DNA of 64,000 nt from Glaciimonas immobilis (lineage in GTDB: Bacteria; Pseudomonadota; Gammaproteobacteria; Burkholderiales; Burkholderiaceae_D), in NCBI RefSeq assembly GCF_011947285.1, contig NZ_JAAOZT010000008.1, positions 1-64,000 on the forward strand. The letters are read 5' to 3'. This document shows positions 47,085-55,644 of this stretch, piece after piece. The notes beneath the pieces were generated by a model that saw only the letters and a program-made list of their open reading frames with translations, was not told where the DNA came from and searched no databases. The translations under genes were made by a program, and so were the position numbers. The stretch's first letter is position 1. Each line of letters begins with the position of its first letter.

Positions 47085-48065
47085 ATGGACACTAAACTGA
47101 AGTTGACACCGAACTTGTCACCTAATTTGAATCCGACCGTTGCCAAAGATGCGCAAGGTGCACCAAGTTTGTTGACCCCGCCAAACGGCTCACCAGCGCC
47201 ACTTGATACCGCCGACTTTTTCGCCACGGTCGCGGAGAAGTCCGACGGCACAGGACTACGTGGCGATTATCGCAAAATTGACGCCCAATATGTGGTCGAG
47301 CAGGAATGGGACGCTTATACCCCGCAGCAGCACGCGTTATGGCGACGATTGTATCAACGCCAGGCTAAACTCATCCCAGGGCGTGCGTGCGATGTCTTTA
47401 TCGACAGTCTGGAGCGGCTGCAAATTGGGGAGGGTATTCCCCATTTTGCGCAGACTTCGGCATTGTTATTAAACGCCACGGGCTGGCAATTGGTAGCGGT
47501 GCCGGGTCTGGTGCCCGATCAGGTTTTTTTCGAACATTTAGCAAACCGCCGCTTTCCCGTGACCGTTTGGTTGCGCGAGCCGGAAGAGTTTGACTATATC
47601 GTCGAGCCGGACGTTTTCCATGATTTTTTCGGTCACGTGCCGTTGCTGTTTAATCCTGTTTTTGCGGATCATTTGCAAGAGTATGGCAAAGGCGGATTGA
47701 AAGCGCTGAAGGTAGACGGGCTGGCAATGTTGGCACGATTGTATTGGTACACCATTGAATTCGGCCTGATTCAAAGTCCTGGTGGCTTACGCGTCTATGG
47801 CGCAGGAATTTTGTCATCCGGTGGAGAGATTGAACACAGTCTGACTAGCCCCGCAGCAAGGCGGATTCCGTTTAATCTGGAGCGGGTAATGCGAACGTTG
47901 TACAAAATAGATTCTTATCAAGAAACCTATTTTGTGATTAATGATTTCGAGCAATTATTTGAAGAGACGGCCCTAGATTTTATTCCGTTGTACCAAAAAT
48001 TGTCCGCTTTGCCTCCCCTTCCGGCCAACGCGTTGCAAGAGGGTGAGAGTGTGATTGCGAGTTGA
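47085..48065 (+). CDS. phhA: Phenylalanine-4-hydroxylase
   Basis: 326 residues. A non-heme iron, pterin-dependent enzyme that turns phenylalanine into tyrosine. The iron ligands are the two His of HDFFGHVP and a Glu in the YWYTIEFGLI segment. VPGLVPDQVFFEHLANRRFP and the WLREPEEFDYIVEPD segment are typical of bacterial forms. I start at the ATG 47085 with GGAG 12 bases upstream. The N-terminal 50 residues are Pro/Asn-rich and probably disordered. Its neighbour, an indolepyruvate oxidoreductase, fits a role in aromatic amino acid breakdown. Confidence 0.93.
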   Translation: MDTKLKLTPNLSPNLNPTVAKDAQGAPSLLTPPNGSPAPLDTADFFATVAEKSDGTGLRGDYRKIDAQYVVEQEWDAYTPQQHALWRRLYQRQAKLIPGRACDVFIDSLERLQIGEGIPHFAQTSALLLNATGWQLVAVPGLVPDQVFFEHLANRRFPVTVWLREPEEFDYIVEPDVFHDFFGHVPLLFNPVFADHLQEYGKGGLKALKVDGLAMLARLYWYTIEFGLIQSPGGLRVYGAGILSSGGEIEHSLTSPAARRIPFNLERVMRTLYKIDSYQETYFVINDFEQLFEETALDFIPLYQKLSALPPLPANALQEGESVIAS

Positions 48066-48120
48066 TTTTTTACGCCTGACTAACGGCAAGCGCGTCACGC
48101 GCAGGCCATAATTTCAGACA

Positions 48121-48156
48121 AAAAAAAGCGGATTCTGCCGGGGGAGCAGAATCCGC
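48121..48156 (-). terminator. Rho-independent terminator of a leftward transcript
   Basis: GCGGATTCTGC (48128-48138) and GCAGAATCCGC (48146-48156) form a perfect 11-bp stem around a 7-base loop. On the minus strand seven T residues follow (48127-48121). Confidence 0.88.
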
Positions 48157-48240
48157 AACTAGTGATTAATGGGAACACTAGAGGGAGGTATGTCGGGCGA
48201 CCAGACCATGGGGGAGGATCAACAGCCGCTCCAGACAAGT
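48121..48240 (-). ncRNA. Predicted small RNA with C-rich anti-Shine-Dalgarno loops
   Basis: Read leftward, the sequence ends in a textbook terminator (GCGGATTCTGC / GCAGAATCCGC, then TTTTTTT), although no leftward gene lies upstream. Before it come repeated C-rich single-strand candidates: GATCCTCCCCC, ATACCTCCCTC, a TTCCCATT loop in a CTAGTG/CACTAG stem, and TCCCCC in the terminator loop. These are complementary to Shine-Dalgarno sequences. A TAATAG box (near 48246-48251) could be the -10; the 5' end is a guess. sRNAs with such loops are known in several proteobacteria, including a betaproteobacterial toxic sRNA family. Confidence 0.55.
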
Positions 48241-48526
48241 GTCTATTACACCTCTTACACATCGATTTTTCCATTGGACTTACGCCTTGTTACGTTTGTT
48301 ACCTGGCGCAAAGTTTCATGACGGTAGGGCCACTTTTTCGTATTTCGTGTGATCTGACGGTCGCCACCGGGCTATGCATTTGGCCGCAGATTGGCTTATG
48401 ATAGAAGGGCAGTACAACGCATGCACACAAATGAGACGTTTTACTCATAAGGTAAATACGTTTTAGGAACGCTTGTAAAACCTCGCGTAGTGCAATCAAA
48501 AACATAATTTTTGGCACGGAGACTGA

Positions 48527-51500
48527 ATGAACGCACCATTAGGGACGCAATTGCTGTCCACTGACTCGTCGGAAGAGACTCTTCGCCCGAGTCCTCAAGG
48601 CCTCCCTCAACATGCTCTCGCGGGCACAGGGTCCCAGTCTGCACCGATATCTCTCGACGATAAATTTACATTGGAACGTGGGCGCGCCTTTATGACCGGG
48701 ACGCAGGCGATTATTCGTTTGCCGATGTTGCAGCATCAGCGCGATACGATCGCAGGCTTGAACACCGCTGGTTATATTACCGGCTATCGCGGTTCGCCAC
48801 TGGGCAGTGTCGATTTGATGGCGGCCAAGGCAAAGAAATATCTGGATGCCCATAACGTCAAATTTCATCCGGGAATGAACGAGGACCTTGCCGCGACCAG
48901 CGTCTGGGGCACGCAGCAGGTCAATTTGTTCCCGGGCGCGCAATACGATGGCGTATTCGGCATGTGGTACGGAAAAGGGCCGGGCGTAGACCGTTGTGGC
49001 GACGTTTTTAAACACGCTAACATGGCTGGCACCTCCAGACATGGCGGTGTGCTGGTTCTGGCAGGCGACGACCACGCCGCTAAATCCTCGACCACCGCGC
49101 ACCAAAGCGAACATATTCTGAAGGCTTGCGGCATACCTGTGCTATATCCATCTTCGGTGCAGGAGTATCTCGACTACGGGATCCACGGTTGGGCAATGAG
49201 TCGCTATACGGGTTTGTGGGTATCGATGAAATGCGTCACCGATGTCGTGGAGTCTGGTGCCTCGGTCGCGCTGGACCCTGATCGCGTGCAAATCGTTTTG
49301 CCTGCCGATTTTGAAATGCCTGCGGATGGCTTAAATATCCGTCTGCCCGATACCGTGCTCGGTCAAGAAGCGCGGATGAACAATTACAAATGGTACGCGG
49401 CGCTCGCCTATGCGCGTGCCAACAAACTCAATAAAATCATCTGGGATAGCCCACGCGCCCGTTTTGGGATTATTACTGCTGGTAAGTCGTATCTGGATAC
49501 CCGCCAGGCATTGGCCGATCTCGGGATTGATGAAGCGATTGCACGTGATATCGGCATCCGCTTATTTAAAGTTGGCATGACCTGGCCGCTGGAAGCGGAA
49601 GGCGTGCGCGAATTTGCCCAAGGTCTGGAAGAGATTTTGGTGGTCGAAGAAAAGCGTCAGATTCTCGAATACCAATTAAAAGAAGAGTTGTATAACTGGC
49701 GCGATGACGTGCGCCCGCGGGTGGTCGGTAAATTCGATGACACCGGTGAGTGGAGTAATCATGGCGCAGGTCACGGTGACTGGCTACTGCCTGCAACGTA
49801 TGAGTTGAATCCCGCCCAGATCGCGCGCGCGATAGCCGCACGGATTTCAAAATATTTTGCCGGTCATCCGGTCGAACAACGCGTGAAAGAACGCGTTGCT
49901 TACCTAGAGACAAAAGAAGCACTCCTCAACATCAGCAGTAAACCGGACCCCAATAAAGACCGCGTACCGCATTTTTGTTCAGGTTGTCCGCATAATACCT
50001 CGACCAAATTGCCCGAAGGCAGTCGTGGCCTTGCTGGTATCGGCTGCCATTACATGGTGTTGTGGATGGACCGTGAAACCTCGACCTTTACTCACATGGG
50101 TGGCGAGGGTGCCAACTGGATTGGCCAGGCGCCGTTCACCAGCGAAAAACACGTCTTTGCCAATCTTGGCGATGGTACGTATTTTCACTCGGGATTATTG
50201 GCGATTCGCGCTTCCGTTGCGGCCAAGGTCAATATTACTTATAAGATATTATTTAATGATGCCGTCGCCATGACTGGCGGTCAAGCCTTTGACGGCCCAT
50301 TGGATCCGGCAATGATTTCCCGACAAATTGCGGCAGAAGGTGTGAGCCCGATTATCGTGGTAACCGACGAGCCTGACAAATATCCATCATCGACCGATTG
50401 GGCACCTGGCGTCACGATCCGGCATCGTAGCGAGTTGGACGCTGTGCAACGCGAGTTGCGCGAAATTGTCGGGGCTTCCGCGATGATATATGACCAAACC
50501 TGCGCGTCGGAGAAGCGTCGACGCCGCAAACGTAACGAATATCCGGACCCAGCCAAACGTGCAGTAATCAATGAAGCGGTGTGCGAGGGGTGCGGCGACT
50601 GTAGCGTGCAATCAAACTGTCTCTCGGTCGAGCCATTGGAGACCGAATTTGGCCGTAAGCGCCAGATTAATCAGTCGTCATGCAATAAGGATTTCTCATG
50701 CGTCACTGGTTTTTGTCCCAGCTTTGTCACCGTAGAAGGTGGTAATCTCAAGAAGCCCAAAAAGCTTGCTGCCACATCAAGCGAGGGCAATCTCAACGCG
50801 GAAACGGCAGCGCAGTTGTCGGCGCCAGCGGTCAATTTGCCGACACCGATTTTACCGACGACGACCAGGCCTTATGGCATTCTGGTCACCGGTATTGGCG
50901 GTACCGGGGTGGTGACCATCGGGCAAATTTTGGCGATGGCCGCGCATGTGGAAGGTAAAGGCTGTTCAGTGCTCGACATGAGTGGTCTGGCCCAAAAAGG
51001 CGGTCCGGTGATGTCTCATGTGCGTCTGGCAGATCATCCCCAGGACTTGCACTCGACCCGCGTTGGTACCGGCGACGCCGATCTGGTGATCGGTTGCGAT
51101 GCCATTGTCACGGCCAGTCGTGACGCGTTGTCGCGAATGGGGGAAGGGCGCACGTTTGCCGCGATCAACGCTACCCGCACCCCGACGGCTGCATTTGTGA
51201 AAAATCCCGACTGGCAGTCACCGGATGTTGCAGCCGAGAAGGATATTCGTACGGCTTGTGGTAATGATCGGGTAGAGTTTATCGATGCCGGCAGAATGGC
51301 GACTGTATTGATGGGTGATGGCATTGCTACGAACATGTTTATGCTTGGTTATGCATGGCAAAGAGGCTGGGTGCCGCTAACTGAAGCGTCATTAATGCGC
51401 GCGATTGAACTGAACGCGCTGCAAGTGGAGTTTAATAAACAGGCATTTACATGGGGTCGCACCGCGGCATGCGATCCGGTCGGCCTGGATCAGCGTACCC

Positions 51501-52273
51501 GTATTAACGGTAGCCCCGCACAGGTGATTGCTTTCAAGCGGACGGCGACACTAGACGATGTTATTACGCGCCGCGTGGCATTTTTAACCGCCTATCAGAA
51601 CCCCGCCTACGCCGAGCAATATCGCATGTTTGTCGCACGCGTGCAGCAGGCTGAACAACAAGCTGGTCAGCAAGCTGGGCAGCAATTGCGTCATGATGGC
51701 GTACCGCACAATGCGGGCGTTCGGTCATCCCGACTGAGTATGGCGGTAGCGACGTATCTGTTTAAATTGATGGCCTACAAAGATGAGTATGAAGTTGCCC
51801 GCCTGTACACCGATGGTGCTTTCAGGGCCAAAATTGCGGGCATGTTCGAGGGTGATTACAAAGTCAAATTCCACCTCGCGCCGCCGCTTTTAGCCAAACA
51901 TGATGCCGAGGGTCATTTGATCAAGCAGGAATTCGGTCCATGGATGATGCGTGCATTTGGTGTGCTGGCGAGTTGCAGGTTTCTACGCGGGACCGTGCTC
52001 GACATTTTTGGCTATACAAAAGAGCGCAAAGAAGAACGCGGTCTGATCGCGCATTATCGGGAAACGATTGAAGCGTTACTGCCTAGGTTGACCCCGGAAA
52101 ATCTGGCGGTTGCCGTCGCAATTGCGAGTATTCCCGAAGAAATCAGAGGTTATGGGCACGTTAAAGATCGGCACTTAGTCGCCGCGCGCATGAAGGAGCA
52201 ACAACTTATCGATAGCTTCAATGCGCCGTCGGCGGGCGATCAGGCACATGCAACAAGTTCCTTTGCTGCGTGA
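48527..52273 (+). CDS. Indolepyruvate ferredoxin oxidoreductase, fused alpha-beta subunits
   Basis: 1248 residues. It decarboxylates arylpyruvates (from aromatic amino acid transamination) to aryl-acetyl-CoA with an iron-sulfur electron acceptor. The N-terminal half binds thiamine pyrophosphate (CSGCPHNTS near 483-491; GGEGANWIG; GDGTYFHSGL). A Cys-rich cluster follows (CEGCGDCSVQSNC near 686-698 and CNKDFSCVTGFC near 718-729). From about residue 780 comes the gamma-type domain (VTGIGGTGVVTIGQILAMAA), then a C-terminal DUF6537-like tail with GQQAGQQ. The fused long form is usual in Burkholderiales. phhA next door points to phenylalanine/tyrosine catabolism. Confidence 0.9.
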   Translation: MNAPLGTQLLSTDSSEETLRPSPQGLPQHALAGTGSQSAPISLDDKFTLERGRAFMTGTQAIIRLPMLQHQRDTIAGLNTAGYITGYRGSPLGSVDLMAAKAKKYLDAHNVKFHPGMNEDLAATSVWGTQQVNLFPGAQYDGVFGMWYGKGPGVDRCGDVFKHANMAGTSRHGGVLVLAGDDHAAKSSTTAHQSEHILKACGIPVLYPSSVQEYLDYGIHGWAMSRYTGLWVSMKCVTDVVESGASVALDPDRVQIVLPADFEMPADGLNIRLPDTVLGQEARMNNYKWYAALAYARANKLNKIIWDSPRARFGIITAGKSYLDTRQALADLGIDEAIARDIGIRLFKVGMTWPLEAEGVREFAQGLEEILVVEEKRQILEYQLKEELYNWRDDVRPRVVGKFDDTGEWSNHGAGHGDWLLPATYELNPAQIARAIAARISKYFAGHPVEQRVKERVAYLETKEALLNISSKPDPNKDRVPHFCSGCPHNTSTKLPEGSRGLAGIGCHYMVLWMDRETSTFTHMGGEGANWIGQAPFTSEKHVFANLGDGTYFHSGLLAIRASVAAKVNITYKILFNDAVAMTGGQAFDGPLDPAMISRQIAAEGVSPIIVVTDEPDKYPSSTDWAPGVTIRHRSELDAVQRELREIVGASAMIYDQTCASEKRRRRKRNEYPDPAKRAVINEAVCEGCGDCSVQSNCLSVEPLETEFGRKRQINQSSCNKDFSCVTGFCPSFVTVEGGNLKKPKKLAATSSEGNLNAETAAQLSAPAVNLPTPILPTTTRPYGILVTGIGGTGVVTIGQILAMAAHVEGKGCSVLDMSGLAQKGGPVMSHVRLADHPQDLHSTRVGTGDADLVIGCDAIVTASRDALSRMGEGRTFAAINATRTPTAAFVKNPDWQSPDVAAEKDIRTACGNDRVEFIDAGRMATVLMGDGIATNMFMLGYAWQRGWVPLTEASLMRAIELNALQVEFNKQAFTWGRTAACDPVGLDQRTRINGSPAQVIAFKRTATLDDVITRRVAFLTAYQNPAYAEQYRMFVARVQQAEQQAGQQAGQQLRHDGVPHNAGVRSSRLSMAVATYLFKLMAYKDEYEVARLYTDGAFRAKIAGMFEGDYKVKFHLAPPLLAKHDAEGHLIKQEFGPWMMRAFGVLASCRFLRGTVLDIFGYTKERKEERGLIAHYRETIEALLPRLTPENLAVAVAIASIPEEIRGYGHVKDRHLVAARMKEQQLIDSFNAPSAGDQAHATSSFAA

Positions 52274-52390
52274 TATGGCTAATCCGGGTGTCATAAGGGG
52301 GGACTAATGCGAATGATCGGTGCTGATAAAACGTAATCACAATATATAACGAAGATACGCAACTAAGATACGCAACTAAAGCAGACGTGA

Positions 52391-52426
52391 AAATGGCCGG
52401 GATAAGTGATATCCGGCCATTTTTTT
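52391..52426 (+). terminator. Terminator of the indolepyruvate oxidoreductase gene
   Basis: AAATGGCCGGGATA (52391-52404) pairs with TATCCGGCCATTT (52410-52422, one bulged G), followed by TTTT. The A-rich 5' flank could also let it stop the convergent Wzz-like transcript. Confidence 0.85.
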
Positions 52427-52451
52427 GTGTTTCTGCACCTCGGAGGCGTAC

Positions 52452-53666
52452 CTAAATGGGATCCAGCTGGCGCTGGGCTTTCGGTAATTGCTCAGCTTGT
52501 GGAGGAACGAATTGCTGTATTCGCGTACGGTTTATAAAGTATCTAAAGAGCGCAAGCACACAGCCGAGTATCAATCCCACTACCAATCCCATCAGACCCG
52601 GCTTCAATATACCCGGCGTTGATTGAGCCGGAATGAGGGGCGCGGCAATAAAAGACATTTTTTCCACATATTGTGAATATGCTTTGAGGTTATCTATTGA
52701 TATGTTGTTAAACACGCTGCGTTCAACTTCATTATCCATATTTAGTTTAAGTGCGCTCTTCAGGTCAGGCAGCACGGCGAGAAATGCATTGCCGGAAGTA
52801 CTTTGTTTCAACGCGTTCTGAAGTTGTTCGTAGTAGCGCAAATAGATCGCATTTATTTGTTGGTCGCGCAAAATGCGTGGCAAATCGCGTCCCTTTTCTT
52901 CGAGCTCTGTTTCAATGGCCACCAATTGGGTGATGGGAGAGAGAAACCGTTCATTTCCTTCTGTGATCGTCACCGGTTGTCTGTCACCCATACGTATTGC
53001 GTCGGGGTACTCCCGCAAAATACCTTGCATTGATGCTTTTTTTATTTTTAGTTGCTCAAGCTTATATCTGACATCGATTGCTTCGTTGTCGTAGTTGCGG
53101 GCAAGTTCCTGGCGCTCCGTGTAACGCCTGCGCGCCAGGTCCCGGTAGTCGAGCAAAATCATGGTGTCGCGGATGAAATTGCCAAGCACCAATACGCCTT
53201 CTTGCGCTTGTAGCGGCGCGGCAGCGCTATAAGATATTTTTAGAGCAGTGATGTCGGGATCGTCTGGCTTTGCTGCTGCGTTAGGAACGTCCTTGACCTC
53301 AGATCGCGTAACGGGATAAATCGGGACTATCGATGCCTCAAGGGTACGGCGATTGATGAAGCTGTCTTGTTGTAGGGTAGATAGCTGGACTGAAGTGAGT
53401 GATTTAGCGAAATTTTGCCAGCGTAACGGGGCAGCAAGTGCCGCTTGCAAACGCCGGAAGTCAGAAAAAGACATCTCCATCTGGAAATAGCCTTCGCTCT
53501 TGTAAGTACTTTTTGCCCACCCGAATAATAGCGCTGCTAAAGTGACGAGTGCCGCGACAGCTAACACAAGGCGCTTGCTTTGCCAGACAATCTGAGCGAA
53601 CTCCTTCAGGTCGAAGAATTCACTGTCGTTTCCGTGGGGGCGAACATGGTTAATACCGGGTTTCAT
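52452..53666 (-). CDS. Wzz-type chain-length determinant / polysaccharide co-polymerase
   Basis: 404 residues. Two membrane segments bracket a large periplasmic part: one at about 32-50 (LVLAVAALVTLAALLFGWA) and one near 360-380 (GLMGLVVGLILGCVLALFRYF), with a proline/glycine-rich approach to the second (STPGILKPG). Coiled-coil regions lie in between. This is the Wzz/PCP layout. No kinase domain is attached. No glycosyltransferase, flippase or polymerase gene is nearby, so it stands as an orphan; the polysaccharide it would regulate lies elsewhere. It converges with the oxidoreductase gene. Confidence 0.78.
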   Translation of the reverse strand: MKPGINHVRPHGNDSEFFDLKEFAQIVWQSKRLVLAVAALVTLAALLFGWAKSTYKSEGYFQMEMSFSDFRRLQAALAAPLRWQNFAKSLTSVQLSTLQQDSFINRRTLEASIVPIYPVTRSEVKDVPNAAAKPDDPDITALKISYSAAAPLQAQEGVLVLGNFIRDTMILLDYRDLARRRYTERQELARNYDNEAIDVRYKLEQLKIKKASMQGILREYPDAIRMGDRQPVTITEGNERFLSPITQLVAIETELEEKGRDLPRILRDQQINAIYLRYYEQLQNALKQSTSGNAFLAVLPDLKSALKLNMDNEVERSVFNNISIDNLKAYSQYVEKMSFIAAPLIPAQSTPGILKPGLMGLVVGLILGCVLALFRYFINRTRIQQFVPPQAEQLPKAQRQLDPI

Positions 53667-53834
53667 TTAATTATCCCAAAGTAGACGGTGTCTACAGGAG
53701 ATTAATTATGATTGCCATAGTGCAACATTGCAATGATTTTTAAGTAATTTCTTGGATATAGAAAAATTGGAGCCGCATAATTGCTTCTCATGCTTATAAA
53801 AATCACAATTTTTTGCATATAAAAAAGTATCACA

Positions 53835-54539
53835 TTATTTTTTACCCGCAAACTGTCGGTATCCGCGTGCACGCAAAGCGCAAGCTGGACAAGTGCCGCA
53901 GCCAAACCCCCATTCATGTAGCGCCCCGCGTTCGCCCAGATAGCAAGTATGCGTATCGGCGCGAATGATATCGACCAGCGCATCGCCGCCCAAATCCTGC
54001 GCCAGCTTCCACGTTTGGGCCTTGTCAATCCACATCAAAGGCGTTTCCAGCTTGATGCGGGTTGCCATGCCGAGATTGAGCGCGACTTGTAATGCCTTCA
54101 TTGTGTCATCGCGACAGTCTGGATACCCGGAGAAGTCGGTTTCACACATACCGCCGACCAGAACGTCAAGACCGCGACGATACGCAACGGTGGCGGCAAC
54201 GGTCATGAACAATATATTGCGGCCCGGTACAAAGGTGTTTGGCAAGCCATTTTCTTGCATGACGATTTCAACATCCTCAGTCATCGCAGTGGACGATATT
54301 TTTGAGATAAGCGAAAGGTCTATCAGATGATCTTCGCCAAGCTTGCTGTTCCAGTCGGCAGCCTGGGCGCGCATTTTTTTCAGCAAAATCGGACGTTGCA
54401 GCAGTTCTACGGCATGGCGCTGACCATAATCGAAGCCGATTGTTTCCACCCGATCATAGCGCGTTAAAGCCCAGGCCAGACACGTAGTGGAGTCCTGGCC
54501 ACCGCTAAAGAGGACCAATGCACCGCTTGGGATTGTCAT
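53835..54539 (-). CDS. queC: 7-cyano-7-deazaguanine synthase
   Basis: 234 residues. It turns 7-carboxy-7-deazaguanine into preQ0 in queuosine synthesis, using ATP and ammonia. The PP-loop SGGQDSTT is at residues 12-19, and the zinc site is the Cys set in the C-terminal part (CYLGERG, then GCGTCPAC). I start at the ATG 54539 (MTIPSG) since the longer frame to 54626 is not conserved-looking. The other que genes are not in the window. Confidence 0.95.
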   Translation of the reverse strand: MTIPSGALVLFSGGQDSTTCLAWALTRYDRVETIGFDYGQRHAVELLQRPILLKKMRAQAADWNSKLGEDHLIDLSLISKISSTAMTEDVEIVMQENGLPNTFVPGRNILFMTVAATVAYRRGLDVLVGGMCETDFSGYPDCRDDTMKALQVALNLGMATRIKLETPLMWIDKAQTWKLAQDLGGDALVDIIRADTHTCYLGERGALHEWGFGCGTCPACALRARGYRQFAGKK

Positions 54540-54660
54540 ATAAATATCTTTGTACAGGTTAAAAGTAGGGCGGCGGTAACTGTCGTGGCAGGCACCCCTT
54601 CGGCCGAATGCAGTATCTTCCCACACTCAGAAAAAATGAACGGAGAAAATACGAGCGGTG

Positions 54661-54683
54661 AAAACAGCACCCCTGCGGGTGCC
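54661..54683 (-). terminator. Terminator of the DUF3108 genes
   Basis: GCACCC (54668-54673) and GGGTGC (54678-54683) form a GC-rich hairpin with a 4-base loop; read leftward, TGTTTTC follows. It lies about 120 bases past the stop of the downstream DUF3108 gene. Confidence 0.6.
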
Positions 54684-54801
54684 CGGGTTGAGCAAATATT
54701 ATAGAACTTATGCAAATCGTTCCGCAAAGGGACCGGATATACTTGCCTGCGGCATTGAAAGTACGAGCCGGTTGAGCAGTTGGCGATAGTGCAGGTTTAA
54801 T

Positions 54802-55575
54802 TTATTTATTGATCCTATCGAGCGTCTGTTCGACAAAGTCATTGTTCGAATCGGTGAAGCGAATCCGCACTGGATACCACTCCAGTGACGGCGCGAGCCA
54901 GATATCGAGTCGTTGGTCTGTCGCATCCGGGGGCGGTTCTCTATACACATGGATCGCATCCACTTCTCCCATGCCGGTGGAAATTTTTTCCCGACTGACG
55001 ATTTTGAAAGTCCATAGCTCGGCATCGCGTTGACCAGCGACAAAAAATACCCAACTTGATCCGGGCTTGAATGTTTTCGGGGTTGCTCGCGCCACGCCTA
55101 TTAACTGCCATACGATGCTGGTGCGGTCTTGTTCGCCGCCTTTGATGGGATAAGAGGCATCGGATTGAGAAAAGGTTACCGTGCCGTTGGCAGCGTCGCG
55201 ATTGAAGGTGGTAGTGGTGCTATTTTTGTGAAAGCGCTTATCGGTGAACTGGAGCGGTGCCAGCCCGTAAGCGTCAATCTTCCCTTCGCTTTTAGCCTCC
55301 AGGATCTTGCCGAGAATCATGGCGCGAGTAGTCGCTTCGACGCTAAAAACTTTATCGTCCGCTTGCCATTTGACCGCCGCATCGCCGCTGATGGACAGGC
55401 CGCTTTGTCGCGCCCGGATGGTGTAAGTCAGGTCGGCCGAAGGTGGTAAATTGAATGCGCGTTTGATGGCTGGATGCGCAGGCAGGCTAGTATCTGTAGA
55501 AAATGCGTTGATACTTGCGCTGGATAGTAGTGCCGCGATGGAGAGATGCACGATTGACTGCAGGAAAATTTTCAT
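54802..55575 (-). CDS. DUF3108 domain protein, short paralogue
   Basis: 257 residues. A signal peptide (MKIFLQSIVHLSIAALLSSASINAFS) is followed by one DUF3108 domain, with LTYTIRARQSGLSISGDAAVKW, GGEQDRTSIVWQLIGVARA and LDIWLAPSLEWYPVRIRFTD as the main segments. The mature part is probably periplasmic. The same segments recur in the next gene upstream, so the two are a tandem duplication. Function of the family is not established. The ATG at 55575 is preferred to the upstream in-frame start at 55605 because of the signal peptide. Confidence 0.82.
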   Translation of the reverse strand: MKIFLQSIVHLSIAALLSSASINAFSTDTSLPAHPAIKRAFNLPPSADLTYTIRARQSGLSISGDAAVKWQADDKVFSVEATTRAMILGKILEAKSEGKIDAYGLAPLQFTDKRFHKNSTTTTFNRDAANGTVTFSQSDASYPIKGGEQDRTSIVWQLIGVARATPKTFKPGSSWVFFVAGQRDAELWTFKIVSREKISTGMGEVDAIHVYREPPPDATDQRLDIWLAPSLEWYPVRIRFTDSNNDFVEQTLDRINK

Positions 55576-55644
55576 AGTTTGAGTAGGGTCAACTAAATCG
55601 ACCAAAATGGCAGTTTCTATAGTGGTAAAAAAAGTGCTAGGCGC

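Larger units (their letters stand above)
48066..48526. other. 461-base region between phhA and the indolepyruvate oxidoreductase gene
   Basis: The left part holds a predicted leftward small RNA and its terminator (48121-48240). The right part must contain the promoter of the oxidoreductase gene. No protein gene seen. Confidence 0.5.
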
